The notes below the pieces were generated by a model. The model did no database searches. It was given only the letters and a program-made list of their open reading frames with translations, and was not told the DNA's origin. This document shows, in pieces, positions 1-7,405 of a DNA stretch of 7,836 nucleotides (position 1 is its first letter; every line of letters begins with the position of its first letter). The position numbers and the translations under genes are program-made. This stretch comes from Candidatus Omnitrophota bacterium (lineage in GTDB: Bacteria > Omnitrophota > Gorgyraeia > Gygaellales > Profunditerraquicolaceae), in assembly GCA_028713875.1 (NCBI GenBank), contig JAQTNM010000067.1:1-7836 (forward strand), written 5' to 3'.

Positions 1-138
1 CAGCTCAAGATAAGACATATACTGCTGGGTAACCTCGGCTATCGGGATATCATAAATATTGAGGTGGTCTTTTTTCACCAGGTACAACAGGAGGTCAAGG
101 GGCCCTTCAAATATGTCTAATTTTATTTTATAATTCAT
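1..138 (-). CDS. scpA: Segregation and condensation protein A, N-terminal fragment (cut by window edge)
   Basis: ScpA is the kleisin subunit that joins the two heads of the SMC dimer and works with ScpB in chromosome compaction and segregation. Only the first 46 codons are inside the window and the frame is open to the left edge. The visible protein starts MNYKIKLDIFEGPLDLLLYL and continues with the family pattern of a hydrophobic helix, then HLNIYDIPIAEVTQQY; the FEGPLDLLL block is the hallmark of the ScpA N-terminal domain that binds the SMC neck. The ATG at 138-136 overlaps the trpS stop (ATGA), which points to translational coupling. Upstream there is only a weak GAAG, no good Shine-Dalgarno. 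The length and the kleisin C-terminal domain cannot be judged here. scpB would be the expected next gene beyond the edge, but that is inference. Identification is firm despite the short fragment. Confidence 0.93.
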   Translation of the reverse strand, partial: MNYKIKLDIFEGPLDLLLYLVKKDHLNIYDIPIAEVTQQYMSYLEL

Positions 139-1121
139 ATTCTTATCTTCATCGCTGACTTTACCGCATCAACGGTCCGGGCTGCCGCCACCCCGGCCTT
201 TTCGCTGCCGGCCTTGAGTATCTTTTTAATCTTGGGCTTATCCTTCAGGAATTGGGTGCGTTTCTTGTGAAAAGGCGCTAATTTCAGGACCAGTTTTTCC
301 GCCAGGATCTTCTTGCATTCTGTGCAGCCTTTTCTGGCGTTCCTGCACCAATCATCTACTTCCTGCTTCATCTCGGGGGCGAATACCGCGTAGTAAGCAT
401 GGACATTGCATACGTCCGGATGCCCGGGGTCGCTCAGCTTGATGCGCTGCGGGTCGGTGAACATCCCGGATATCTTATTTTTCAGCGTCTCTGCGGAATC
501 CGAAAGATCCACGGTATTATTATAGCTTTTACTCATCTTCCTGCCGTCAAGGCCAAGGAGTCTGGGGGTCTTGGTCAATATCGCTTCCGGTTCAGGGAAA
601 ATCCCGCATTTATAAAGCCCGTTAAACCTGCGGCTGATCTGGCGGGTAAGCTCAAGATGCGGCAGCTGGTCCTCTCCTACCGGAACCTTATCCGCTTTAT
701 AAAGCAGTATATCCGCAGCCTGCAATACCGGGTATCCCAGGAAAGCGTAAGTGTGTAAATTACGGGTCTTGATCTCGCGCAACTGCTCTTTATAGGTGGG
801 GCATCTTTCCAGCCACCCCAAGGGGACAAAGCAGGAAAATATCATGTTTAGATCCAGATGCTGGGGCACTTCGGATTGCATAAAGATAGTGGATTTTTCA
901 GGGTCGATACCTGCGCTTAGCCAGTCAATGACGTTATCTATCGCATATTCGGCAATGCTTGCAGGATCTTCATATTCGCTCATCAGCGCATGCCAGTCCG
1001 CGACCATGAAGAAACACTCGTATTCTTCCTGCAGCTTCATCCAGTTATCCAGCGCGCCCACCAGATGCCCCAGATGGAGCCTGCCCGTAGGCCGCATGCC
1101 GCTTAATATGCGTTTTCTCAT
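135..1121 (-). CDS. trpS: Tryptophanyl-tRNA synthetase with a probable metal/Fe-S cysteine motif
   Basis: Cytosolic class I synthetase that activates tryptophan with ATP and charges tRNA(Trp). At 328 residues it has the usual bacterial TrpRS length. Visible landmarks: SGMRPTGRLHLGHLVGA (residues 7-23) with the HIGH-type GHL signature, GEDQ at 149-152 in the nucleotide/tryptophan pocket region, and a KMSKS loop at 195-199. The distal part holds four cysteines, C238, C259, C266 and C269, spaced CX20CX6CX2C. The Thermotoga maritima enzyme has a nearly identical set that binds a [4Fe-4S] cluster by the anticodon-recognition region, so this protein probably belongs to that subtype; the cluster itself is inferred. 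The ATG at 1121 overlaps the infB stop (ATGA); an AGGA lies only 4 bases upstream, so coupling to infB translation is likely. The stop overlaps scpA in the same way. A trpS between infB and scpA is not the commonest arrangement. Confidence 0.96.
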   Translation of the reverse strand: MRKRILSGMRPTGRLHLGHLVGALDNWMKLQEEYECFFMVADWHALMSEYEDPASIAEYAIDNVIDWLSAGIDPEKSTIFMQSEVPQHLDLNMIFSCFVPLGWLERCPTYKEQLREIKTRNLHTYAFLGYPVLQAADILLYKADKVPVGEDQLPHLELTRQISRRFNGLYKCGIFPEPEAILTKTPRLLGLDGRKMSKSYNNTVDLSDSAETLKNKISGMFTDPQRIKLSDPGHPDVCNVHAYYAVFAPEMKQEVDDWCRNARKGCTECKKILAEKLVLKLAPFHKKRTQFLKDKPKIKKILKAGSEKAGVAAARTVDAVKSAMKIRI

Positions 1122-3319
1122 AAGGTCCTGGCTATTTTTTCTATCTCGTAAGCCTCAATGATATCGCCTTCCATCAAACCGTCAAATCCGCCTAAGCTTA
1201 TGCCGCACTCAAAGCCCTCGGCTGCCTCTCTGATATCGTCCTTAAAACGCTTCAGCGAGGAAATCTTGCCTTCAAAAACTACCTCGCCGTTCCTTACCAG
1301 GCTGACCGAAACGTTGCGGTTGATCTTGCCCTTGATCACCATACATCCGGCGATCGTCCCTGAACGTGAAAGTTTGAATACTTTTTTCACTTCGGCCCTG
1401 CCTAAGAAAACTTTTTTCAGCTTGGGCTCAAGCATGCCTTCCAGCGCCGCTTTTATGTCATTGGCTAATTCATAAATGACGTTATACATCCTGACGTCTA
1501 TGCCTTCTTTGGAGATCAGTTCTTTTGCGCGATCGTCAGCTTCAACATGAAAACCCAATATAAGCGCGTTGGAAGCTGCTGCCAGCACCACGTCGGAGGA
1601 ATTTATAGCGCCCACCCCCTCGTGGATAATCTCAAGCTTGATCTCCTGGGTGTTGATCTTAGCCAGGGTATCCTTTATCGCCCCCAGCGAACCCTGGACA
1701 TCCGATTTGATGATGATCTTCAGTTCCTTGATCTTGCCTTCTTTTATCTGCGCGTGCAGGTCTTCAAGGTTGATCCTTTTAACGGTCCTGACCTGCTGCA
1801 GTTTTTCTTTTTCCTTACGTTTAAGCACCAGGTCCTTGGCTATTTTTTCATCTTCAATGACAAAGAACTGTTCTCCTGCCTGCGGAACCCCGCTTATGCC
1901 CAGGATCTCTACCGGAAAAGAAGGCAGGGCTTCGGCTACGGCAGAGCCGCGGTCATTGAACATCGCCCTTATTTTGCCGTAATGATTACCTACGACTATG
2001 TTGTCATTAAGGCGCAAGGTGCCGTTTTGCACAAGAAGAGTTGCTACCGGGCCTCTGCCTTGAGTAATTTTTGCCTCCAGGACTACGCCCTTAGCCAGTC
2101 TTTTAGGGTTGGCTTTTAATTCCAGCATCTGGGCTTCAAGGAGTATCATCTCCAGCAGATCGTCTATGCCCTGGCCTGTCTTTGCCGATACCCCTACGGC
2201 AATGGTTTTACCCCCCCAGTCTTCAGCCAGGAGCCCAAATTCTCCGAGTTTCTTTTTCACCCTGTCTACGTCCGCCTGCGGTTTATCAATTTTATTTATC
2301 GCCACGATGATAGGCACGCCTGCTGCCCGGGCATGGTCTATGGCTTCTTCTGTCTGCGGCATTACGCCGTCATCGGCAGCTACTACCAACACTACTATAT
2401 CCGTAACACCCGCTCCCCTGGCGCGCATGGCAGTAAAAGCTTCATGGCCCGGGGTATCCAGAAAAGTAATCTCTCCATGCGGCAAAACAACTCTATAAGC
2501 TCCGATATGCTGGGTGATGCCGCCGTGTTCTAACTCGGCAACTTTGGTCTTACGGATGGCATCCAAAAGGGAAGTTTTACCGTGGTCAACATGCCCCATA
2601 AATGTTACTATGGGAAAGCGGGGTTTTAAAGATTCCGCGGGGTCTGCCTGGGTATGCACGCTCAAGGCCAGCTCTTCTTCTTCCGGGGCTTTGGTGATCC
2701 TGAATCCGAATTTCTCGCAGACGGCGGCAACGATCTGTTCATCCAGCGCCTGATTTAAAGTCGCCATTACGCGCATTTCCATCAGCACCTTAATCAATGC
2801 CGAAGACTTTTGCTGCAGCCTTACGGATAAATCTTTTACAGTAATAGGCAGCCTTAATTCTATTTCCTTTAATTCCGGCCTGACAATAGCTGGAGCAGGA
2901 GCGACTTTTTCCTCCGGGGCCTCTTTCTTAACTTCTTTGGCCGGTTTTATCGCCTCTTTTATCTGGGGAGCAGGCGTTATCTTTTGCGGAATGATTTGCG
3001 GTTTAGGAAAAATTGGAGCTTGCGGCTTATGCGCTTGGTGCACAGCCGGTTTAGCAGGACTGGCCGCAGCAGGTCTATGGGCGTGAGTTGCTTTTGGCTT
3101 TTTGACTTCCGGCTCAAGGAAAGAAGGTGCCGCCTTTACGGTCTTGAGAGGCTTGTGTTCTTTCGGAGCCGTCTTTTTGACTACTGCTTTTACCGCAGCC
3201 TTAGGTCTGGCAGGCTTGTGAGCCGGCTTGGATACTTTGGCCCTGCTTTCTTTCTTGGGAGCTGTTTCCCTGGTTGCTTTTTTCTTAACCACGGTTTTTT
3301 CTTTTTTGGGTTTTATCAT
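1118..3319 (-). CDS. infB: Translation initiation factor IF-2
   Basis: GTPase that brings initiator fMet-tRNA to the 30S subunit and promotes 50S joining. The 733 residues fall in order as: a low-complexity Lys/Ala/Pro tail (1 to about 150); an IF2_N-type helical module (about 157-208, LPITVKDLSVRLQQKSSALI); the G domain with G1 GHVDHGKT at 242-249, GGITQHIG at 266-273, DTPGH at 288-292, NKID at 342-345 and SAK at 378-380; a beta-barrel domain II (about 410-495); domain III (about 530-630, with SDVQGSLGAI and HEGVGAINSSDV); and the C-terminal fMet-tRNA-binding barrel (about 635-733). All G motifs are intact. The tail carries four spaced [AE]H[KR]P units. The gene starts 9 bases after nusA with no recognisable Shine-Dalgarno in the A/T-rich upstream DNA, so read-through coupling from nusA is plausible. 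It overlaps trpS by 4 bases. rbfA, the usual neighbour, is missing at this site. Identification is certain; the exact start is very likely. Confidence 0.98.
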   Translation of the reverse strand: MIKPKKEKTVVKKKATRETAPKKESRAKVSKPAHKPARPKAAVKAVVKKTAPKEHKPLKTVKAAPSFLEPEVKKPKATHAHRPAAASPAKPAVHQAHKPQAPIFPKPQIIPQKITPAPQIKEAIKPAKEVKKEAPEEKVAPAPAIVRPELKEIELRLPITVKDLSVRLQQKSSALIKVLMEMRVMATLNQALDEQIVAAVCEKFGFRITKAPEEEELALSVHTQADPAESLKPRFPIVTFMGHVDHGKTSLLDAIRKTKVAELEHGGITQHIGAYRVVLPHGEITFLDTPGHEAFTAMRARGAGVTDIVVLVVAADDGVMPQTEEAIDHARAAGVPIIVAINKIDKPQADVDRVKKKLGEFGLLAEDWGGKTIAVGVSAKTGQGIDDLLEMILLEAQMLELKANPKRLAKGVVLEAKITQGRGPVATLLVQNGTLRLNDNIVVGNHYGKIRAMFNDRGSAVAEALPSFPVEILGISGVPQAGEQFFVIEDEKIAKDLVLKRKEKEKLQQVRTVKRINLEDLHAQIKEGKIKELKIIIKSDVQGSLGAIKDTLAKINTQEIKLEIIHEGVGAINSSDVVLAAASNALILGFHVEADDRAKELISKEGIDVRMYNVIYELANDIKAALEGMLEPKLKKVFLGRAEVKKVFKLSRSGTIAGCMVIKGKINRNVSVSLVRNGEVVFEGKISSLKRFKDDIREAAEGFECGISLGGFDGLMEGDIIEAYEIEKIARTL

Positions 3320-3328
3320 AATTTTTAT

Positions 3329-4594
3329 TTAGCTTTTTAGATCTTTGGCCTGCTGGACCAGCTTCTCCGCCTTCTTCAGGCCGATACCTTTAATTTTAGT
3401 TAACTCCTCGGCGTGCGCTCCTGCGATAGCGGATACGGTCTTAAAGCCCGCTTCCTTAAGCAGGGCCAGGGTCTTTTCGCCTACCCCGGAAAGTTCTTCC
3501 AGTGAAACTGCTTTTTTCTTTTCTTCTTTTTCTTTCTTTGTCTTCCTGGGTTTCTTGGCGGCTTTCTCCTTTGCCGCTTTCTTCTCCGTTTTTTCTTGTG
3601 CCTCTCCTGCCGGCGCTGCCTCCTCCTTTGCCGCCTCCTCTTGTACCTTGGCAGCGGTAGTCTTGGTGCGTATGTCCAGGTCCCAGCCGATAAGCTTGGA
3701 AGCCAGGCGCACGTTCTGCCCGTGCTTGCCTATGGCCAAAGAAAGCTGATCATCGTCGACAATGACTTCGGCTTTAAGCTTCTCTTTATCCAGTTTTATC
3801 TCAGAGATCTTGGCCGGAGAAAGCGCGGCTCTTATATATTCCCTGATGTCCTCATTATAACGCACAATATCGATCTTTTCGCCATGCAGTTCGGTAACGA
3901 TGTTCCTGACGCGGTTGCCGCGCATGCCCACGCATGCGCCCACCGAATCGACCTTTTCATTCTTGGACCAGACCGCTATCTTGGTGCGTTCTCCGGGCTG
4001 GCGCGCTATGGACTTTATCTCAACTATGCCTTCATAGATTTCAGGTACCTCCAGTTCAAAAAGTTTTTTGACCATATTCGGGTGCGCGCGCGACAAAATT
4101 ATCTGCGGGCCTTTACTTTCTTTCCTTACCTCAGCGACATAGGCGCGGATACGCTGGCCCTGCCTGACTTCCTCCAGGGAAGACTGCTCGCGCTTAGGCA
4201 GTATTCCCTCGGCCTTGCCCAAGAGGTCAACGATAATGTTGCCTTTTTCAAAACGGTAAACCGTGCCCGAAACTATCTCGCCGACGCGGGCCTGGAATTC
4301 ATTAAACACCACTTCTTTCTCCGCTTCGCGTATTTTCTGAATTATGACCTGCCGCGCGGTTGAGGCGGCAATGCGGCCGAAATCCATAGAGGTAATCTCT
4401 TCTTTGTTTTTAAAAGCCCGGATCTTGCCGGTTGCGCGGTCCACTTCTACCTTCAGTTCGTCATCAACTGCGGCATCGCTAACCTTGCGCACGGCAGACA
4501 GCAACGCGCTTTCCACCGCCTCTATCAGCACTTCTTTTTTAATCCCTTTTTCGCGCTCTAACTGTTCCAGTATTGCCAGTAATTCCTGACTCAT
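3329..4594 (-). CDS. nusA: Transcription elongation/termination factor NusA
   Basis: NusA binds RNA polymerase and nascent RNA and modulates pausing, termination and antitermination. Its 421 residues read as: N-terminal RNAP-binding domain (1 to about 103); S1 domain (about 104-170); KH1 with GACVGMRGNRV at 219-229; KH2 with AIGKHGQNV at 287-295; a Lys/Ala/Glu linker (about 311-362); and one helix-hairpin-helix domain (about 363-421, with LSGVGEKT and IKGIGLKKA). The last domain sits where Escherichia coli NusA (495 residues) has two acidic-repeat domains and Bacillus NusA (about 370 residues) has none, so this is an intermediate architecture. The ATG at 4594 is supported by AAGGAG 9 bases upstream, the best ribosome site in the window. 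It lies 17 bases after rimP and 9 before infB, the classic cluster. In other bacteria NusA feeds back on this operon; nothing visible here proves that. Confidence 0.98.
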   Translation of the reverse strand: MSQELLAILEQLEREKGIKKEVLIEAVESALLSAVRKVSDAAVDDELKVEVDRATGKIRAFKNKEEITSMDFGRIAASTARQVIIQKIREAEKEVVFNEFQARVGEIVSGTVYRFEKGNIIVDLLGKAEGILPKREQSSLEEVRQGQRIRAYVAEVRKESKGPQIILSRAHPNMVKKLFELEVPEIYEGIVEIKSIARQPGERTKIAVWSKNEKVDSVGACVGMRGNRVRNIVTELHGEKIDIVRYNEDIREYIRAALSPAKISEIKLDKEKLKAEVIVDDDQLSLAIGKHGQNVRLASKLIGWDLDIRTKTTAAKVQEEAAKEEAAPAGEAQEKTEKKAAKEKAAKKPRKTKKEKEEKKKAVSLEELSGVGEKTLALLKEAGFKTVSAIAGAHAEELTKIKGIGLKKAEKLVQQAKDLKS

Positions 4595-4603
4595 CGTATC
4601 AAT

Positions 4604-4609
4604 CTCCTT
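4604..4609 (-). promoter_or_regulatory. Shine-Dalgarno site of nusA
   Basis: AAGGAG on the minus strand, 9 bases before the ATG of nusA, inside the 17-base rimP-nusA gap. It is the strongest ribosome binding sequence in the window and fixes the nusA start. Confidence 0.85.
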
Positions 4610-4611
4610 GA

Positions 4612-5076
4612 CTAAGCATCTATAATCTGTTTCGCCTTTGTGATGTCCGGCAACGGTATTGTTACATCCAGGCCCCGGGCCTGAATGTCAACGCTGTCGT
4701 CCTTTGCGTCTTTTATCGTACCCTCTATTTCACGCCTGCCGTTTATCTCTTGCCTTAAAAAAAACCTCACCTGCCTGCCTTTACAGCGTAAAAAATCTTC
4801 CTTTGTGGTCAAAGGTCTGTCCAAGCCCGGAGAAGAAACCTCCAGTATATACCTGAATTGCATAAGGTCCGTTTCATCCAGCATGGCGCTTATCCGGTTA
4901 TTCAGGTAAGCGCACTCATCCAGCGTGATCCCTCCTTCAGGTTTATCTACGATAAACCTCAAAAACAGGTTTTGCCCTTCATGCCTATAGATCAACTCAA
5001 CCAGTTGTACGCCCTGGCTTTTTAAATACTCCCCGGCCAGGTTCTTGATTTGCGCACTCAATGCCTGTTTATCCAC
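4612..5076 (-). CDS. rimP: Ribosome maturation factor RimP
   Basis: RimP helps mature the 30S subunit and acts early in assembly. The product is 154 residues, the normal family length. The N-terminal alpha/beta domain includes LFLRFIVDKPEGGITLDEC (residues 37-55) and the signature YILEVSSPGLDRPL (about 76-89); the C-terminal Sm-like barrel covers roughly 90-152. I chose the GTG at 5076-5074 because it is preceded by AAAGGAA at a 7-base spacing and gives the usual N-terminal length. The gene overlaps the end of proS by 8 bases in another frame, so its ribosome site lies inside proS and coupling to proS is likely. It directly precedes nusA, the near-universal neighbour, which strengthens the call. 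Many bacteria have a promoter before rimP; here no non-coding space is left for one, although one inside proS is possible. Confidence 0.96.
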   Translation of the reverse strand: MDKQALSAQIKNLAGEYLKSQGVQLVELIYRHEGQNLFLRFIVDKPEGGITLDECAYLNNRISAMLDETDLMQFRYILEVSSPGLDRPLTTKEDFLRCKGRQVRFFLRQEINGRREIEGTIKDAKDDSVDIQARGLDVTIPLPDITKAKQIIDA

Positions 5077-6319
5077 TTAAAAGTTCCTTTATTTTTTTAC
5101 AAGCCTCAGTCTTAGGAACAATGAATTTCTGGCTGTCCCGGCGCAGCTTCAACTCTACGGTATTATCCTGTATTGTCTTCTTGCCTATGATCACCTGTAA
5201 AGTTATGCCCAGCAGGTCTGCATCTTTGAACTTTACTCCCGGCCGCTCATCCCGGTCATCCAAAATGGACTCTATGCCGAGTCCTTCCAACTCCCTGTAA
5301 ATATCCAGGGCGGCCCTTAAAACCTCATCGCGGTCAGCCTCCAGAGGTAATATGAGCGCCTTGTAAGGGCTTATCTGCCTGGGCCAGATTATGCCGGCAT
5401 CATCGTGATTCTGTTCAATTATAGCCGCAATCAACCTTGATACCCCTATGCCGTAACAACCCATGATTATGGGCTTACGCAGGCCTTCGGCATCAAGGAA
5501 AGTCGCGCCCAGTGCCTCAGAGTATTTGGTGCCCAGCTGAAAAATATGCCCGAGCTCAATCGTATTGACCTTATCAAGCGGGGTATTGCAGCCGGGGCAG
5601 ACGCCCTTTTGGCCCTCCTTAAAAGTCCGGGCAAACCTGCATTTAGGACAGGTTTCCACTAGATCTTCGCCGCTTTCAGCCGGAGCCATAAATTCATGGG
5701 AAACCCTGCCTCCCATTACCCCGGAGTCTGCCTCTGTAGTCAAAATATTCAAACCGCATTTTGCGAATATTCTATTATAAGCATCATGCATGGCCTTATA
5801 ATTGGTTTCCAGGCCCTGCTGATCTTTGTCAAAGCTGTAGGCGTCTTTCATGATGAACTCGCAAGCCCGCACTACGCCGAAGCGCGGCCGTATCTCATCG
5901 CGGAATTTCGTCTGTATCTGATACAGGACCAGAGGCATCTGCTTATAAGAAAACACGTGGGCTTTTATCAATTCTGTGACCACTTCTTCGTGCGTAGGCC
6001 CCAGACAAATCTTTCTTCCCCTGCGGTCGCTGAACCTGATCATAACCTGGCCCATATCTTTATCGCGGCCGGACCTTACCCATAATTCCTGCGGCTGCAA
6101 AGCCGGAAGCAGCAATTCCACAGCCCCTGCCGCCTCCATCTGCCGGCGTATAATGCCCTGGATATTGTTTAATACCTTCCACCCCAGGGGCAGGTAAGAA
6201 TATACCCCGGCCATAAGCATGCGCACTAACCCCGCGCGCAGCATAAGTTGATGCGCGGCGGATTCTGCCTCTTGAGGCACTTCCTTTAATGTAGGTATAA
6301 AAGACTTGGACCAGAACAT
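5069..6319 (-). CDS. proS: Prolyl-tRNA synthetase, short form without INS editing domain
   Basis: Class II synthetase that charges tRNA(Pro) with proline. The N-terminus FIPTLKEVPQEAES (7-20) and LMLRAG are typical of bacterial-type ProRS. Visible catalytic parts: the proline-binding loop GPTHEE at 107-112, motif 2 FRDEIRPRFG at 139-148, the GHIFQLGTKYSEAL block at 257-270, motif 3 GCYGIGVSR at 287-295, and a C-terminal anticodon-binding domain (about 318-416, DDRDERPGVKFKDADL). Length is 416 against about 570 for the common bacterial form. The roughly 180-residue INS domain, which deacylates Ala-tRNA(Pro) and normally lies between motifs 2 and 3, is missing. In its place is a short CX2C-X13-CX2C knuckle (C224, C227, C241, C244) that may bind zinc. 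The frame is intact, so this is a natural short form rather than a broken gene. The ATG at 6319 follows ispG by 12 bases and has no clear Shine-Dalgarno. The 3' end overlaps rimP. Confidence 0.96.
   Translation of the reverse strand: MFWSKSFIPTLKEVPQEAESAAHQLMLRAGLVRMLMAGVYSYLPLGWKVLNNIQGIIRRQMEAAGAVELLLPALQPQELWVRSGRDKDMGQVMIRFSDRRGRKICLGPTHEEVVTELIKAHVFSYKQMPLVLYQIQTKFRDEIRPRFGVVRACEFIMKDAYSFDKDQQGLETNYKAMHDAYNRIFAKCGLNILTTEADSGVMGGRVSHEFMAPAESGEDLVETCPKCRFARTFKEGQKGVCPGCNTPLDKVNTIELGHIFQLGTKYSEALGATFLDAEGLRKPIIMGCYGIGVSRLIAAIIEQNHDDAGIIWPRQISPYKALILPLEADRDEVLRAALDIYRELEGLGIESILDDRDERPGVKFKDADLLGITLQVIIGKKTIQDNTVELKLRRDSQKFIVPKTEACKKIKELLSG
5084..5090 (-). promoter_or_regulatory. Shine-Dalgarno site of rimP, inside proS
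   Basis: AAAGGAA on the minus strand, 7 bases before the GTG start of rimP and within the last codons of proS. It decides for the GTG start over any downstream alternative. Confidence 0.75.
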
Positions 6320-6331
6320 TTTTTTAACTAA

Positions 6332-7402
6332 CTAATGTAAGAAGGATTTTAATTCTTTTAATAAGGCTGCGCTGCATCCGGATAAAGAAATTTTTCTTAC
6401 AGGCTTGCCGTTTTTAAACAACAGGCCGTCTTTTGCGCCGAATGCCACTGCGATATCCGCCTCTTTGGCCTCCCCCGGCCCGTTTACCAGGCATCCCATT
6501 ACTGCCAGTTTCACCGGACGGCTGAATTTCCTATTATCGATGCCCGATAACCTGCTTTCCAATTCTTTAACTACTTTGACTAAATCTATTTCGCATCGTC
6601 CGCAAGTGGGACAACTTATGATCTCGGGGCCAAAACGGCGCAGGGATAAAGCCTCTAAAATACATTTGGCCGCCCGTACCTCTTCCCCGGGTTTTGCGGT
6701 AAGCGATATCCTTATTGTATCACCGATACCCTCTAATAGTAAAGCGCCTATTGCAATAGCTGATTTTATCACGCCTGTACCGGCAGTTCCGGTAGCAGTC
6801 ACCCCTAAATGCAGAGGGTAATCGCAAAGCCTGCTGATCTTGCGGTACGCATTCACCGTATCGGCTATGTTGGAGGCCTTTAGAGATATTACGATATTAC
6901 GGAAATCGTATCTCTCTAAAATTTTTATGTAATCCATTGCCGACTTAACCATCCCGCCCGCGATATCCTTAACTTGCGCCTTGCGAGGCGGCAGGGATCC
7001 GGAATTTAAGCCCACCCGGATAGGGATTTTTTTTAAAGCCGCGGCATAGGCTATTTCGCGGATCTGTTCTTTTTTATAGATATTGCCGGGGTTTAACCTG
7101 ACCTTATCCGCCCCCGCCTCTATGGCTTTAAGGGCCAGGCGCCAGTCAAAGTGGATATCCGCGACTAAAGGCATATTGATGCGTTCCTTTATCTTTCGCA
7201 AAGCCTCCGCATCACCGCTGTCTTTTATAGCCAGGCGCACGATATCGCAACCAAGCGCAGCCAGCTCTTTGATCTGCCTGAGCGCATCCGGGATATCGGC
7301 GGTTTTACACTTTGTCATAGATTGTATGGCGACAGGATAATCGCCTCCGATGCCGATATTGCCGATCTTGACGATCCTGGCTTTACGCCTCTTCATGCGC
7401 AT
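6332..7402 (-). CDS. ispG: 4-hydroxy-3-methylbut-2-enyl diphosphate synthase (IspG/GcpE)
   Basis: Penultimate enzyme of the MEP isoprenoid pathway: it reductively opens methylerythritol cyclodiphosphate to HMBPP using a [4Fe-4S] cluster. The protein has 356 residues, close to the two-domain bacterial form. The N-terminal TIM barrel is recognisable from VKIGNIGIGGDYPVAIQSMT (11-30), the LVADIHFD strand (79-86), VRLNPGNI (101-108) and LGVTATGT (199-206). The C-terminal cluster domain carries CPTC (C264, C267), C304 in GCLVNGPGEA and the glutamate E311, the expected three-cysteine-plus-glutamate ligand set. A further cysteine, C270, follows in CPTCGRC. Starts at 7402 or 7396 (ATG CGC ATG) are both possible and neither has a visible Shine-Dalgarno; I give the first. 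It lies 3 bases after rseP and 12 before proS, a tight arrangement seen in many Gram-negative bacteria. Confidence 0.97.
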   Translation of the reverse strand: MRMKRRKARIVKIGNIGIGGDYPVAIQSMTKCKTADIPDALRQIKELAALGCDIVRLAIKDSGDAEALRKIKERINMPLVADIHFDWRLALKAIEAGADKVRLNPGNIYKKEQIREIAYAAALKKIPIRVGLNSGSLPPRKAQVKDIAGGMVKSAMDYIKILERYDFRNIVISLKASNIADTVNAYRKISRLCDYPLHLGVTATGTAGTGVIKSAIAIGALLLEGIGDTIRISLTAKPGEEVRAAKCILEALSLRRFGPEIISCPTCGRCEIDLVKVVKELESRLSGIDNRKFSRPVKLAVMGCLVNGPGEAKEADIAVAFGAKDGLLFKNGKPVRKISLSGCSAALLKELKSFLH

Positions 7403-7405
7403 ATA

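Noticed and set aside
1547..2119. Plus-strand open frame (190 codons) opposite infB
   Set aside because: Antisense to the conserved domain III and G-domain part of IF2; no family resemblance and no supporting start signals.
3291..3310. A-rich run near the infB start (AAAAAAGAAAAAA) as a programmed frameshift or slippage site
   Set aside because: The runs simply encode Lys-Lys-Glu-Lys in the basic tail; the frame is open and nothing shows a functional alternative product.
3596..4363. Long plus-strand open frame (255 codons) opposite nusA
   Set aside because: It lies wholly antisense to an unambiguous nusA, its translation has no recognisable domain, and it has the composition expected of a shadow frame.
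4595..4611. Terminator, attenuator or promoter in the rimP-nusA gap, the longest gap in the window
   Set aside because: Seventeen bases, mostly taken up by the nusA Shine-Dalgarno; no stem-loop or promoter fits.
5565..5680. The short ProRS as a result of a deletion or assembly error
   Set aside because: The frame is intact on both sides, the replacing segment forms an ordered CX2C-X13-CX2C pattern, and INS-less ProRS is known from other bacteria.
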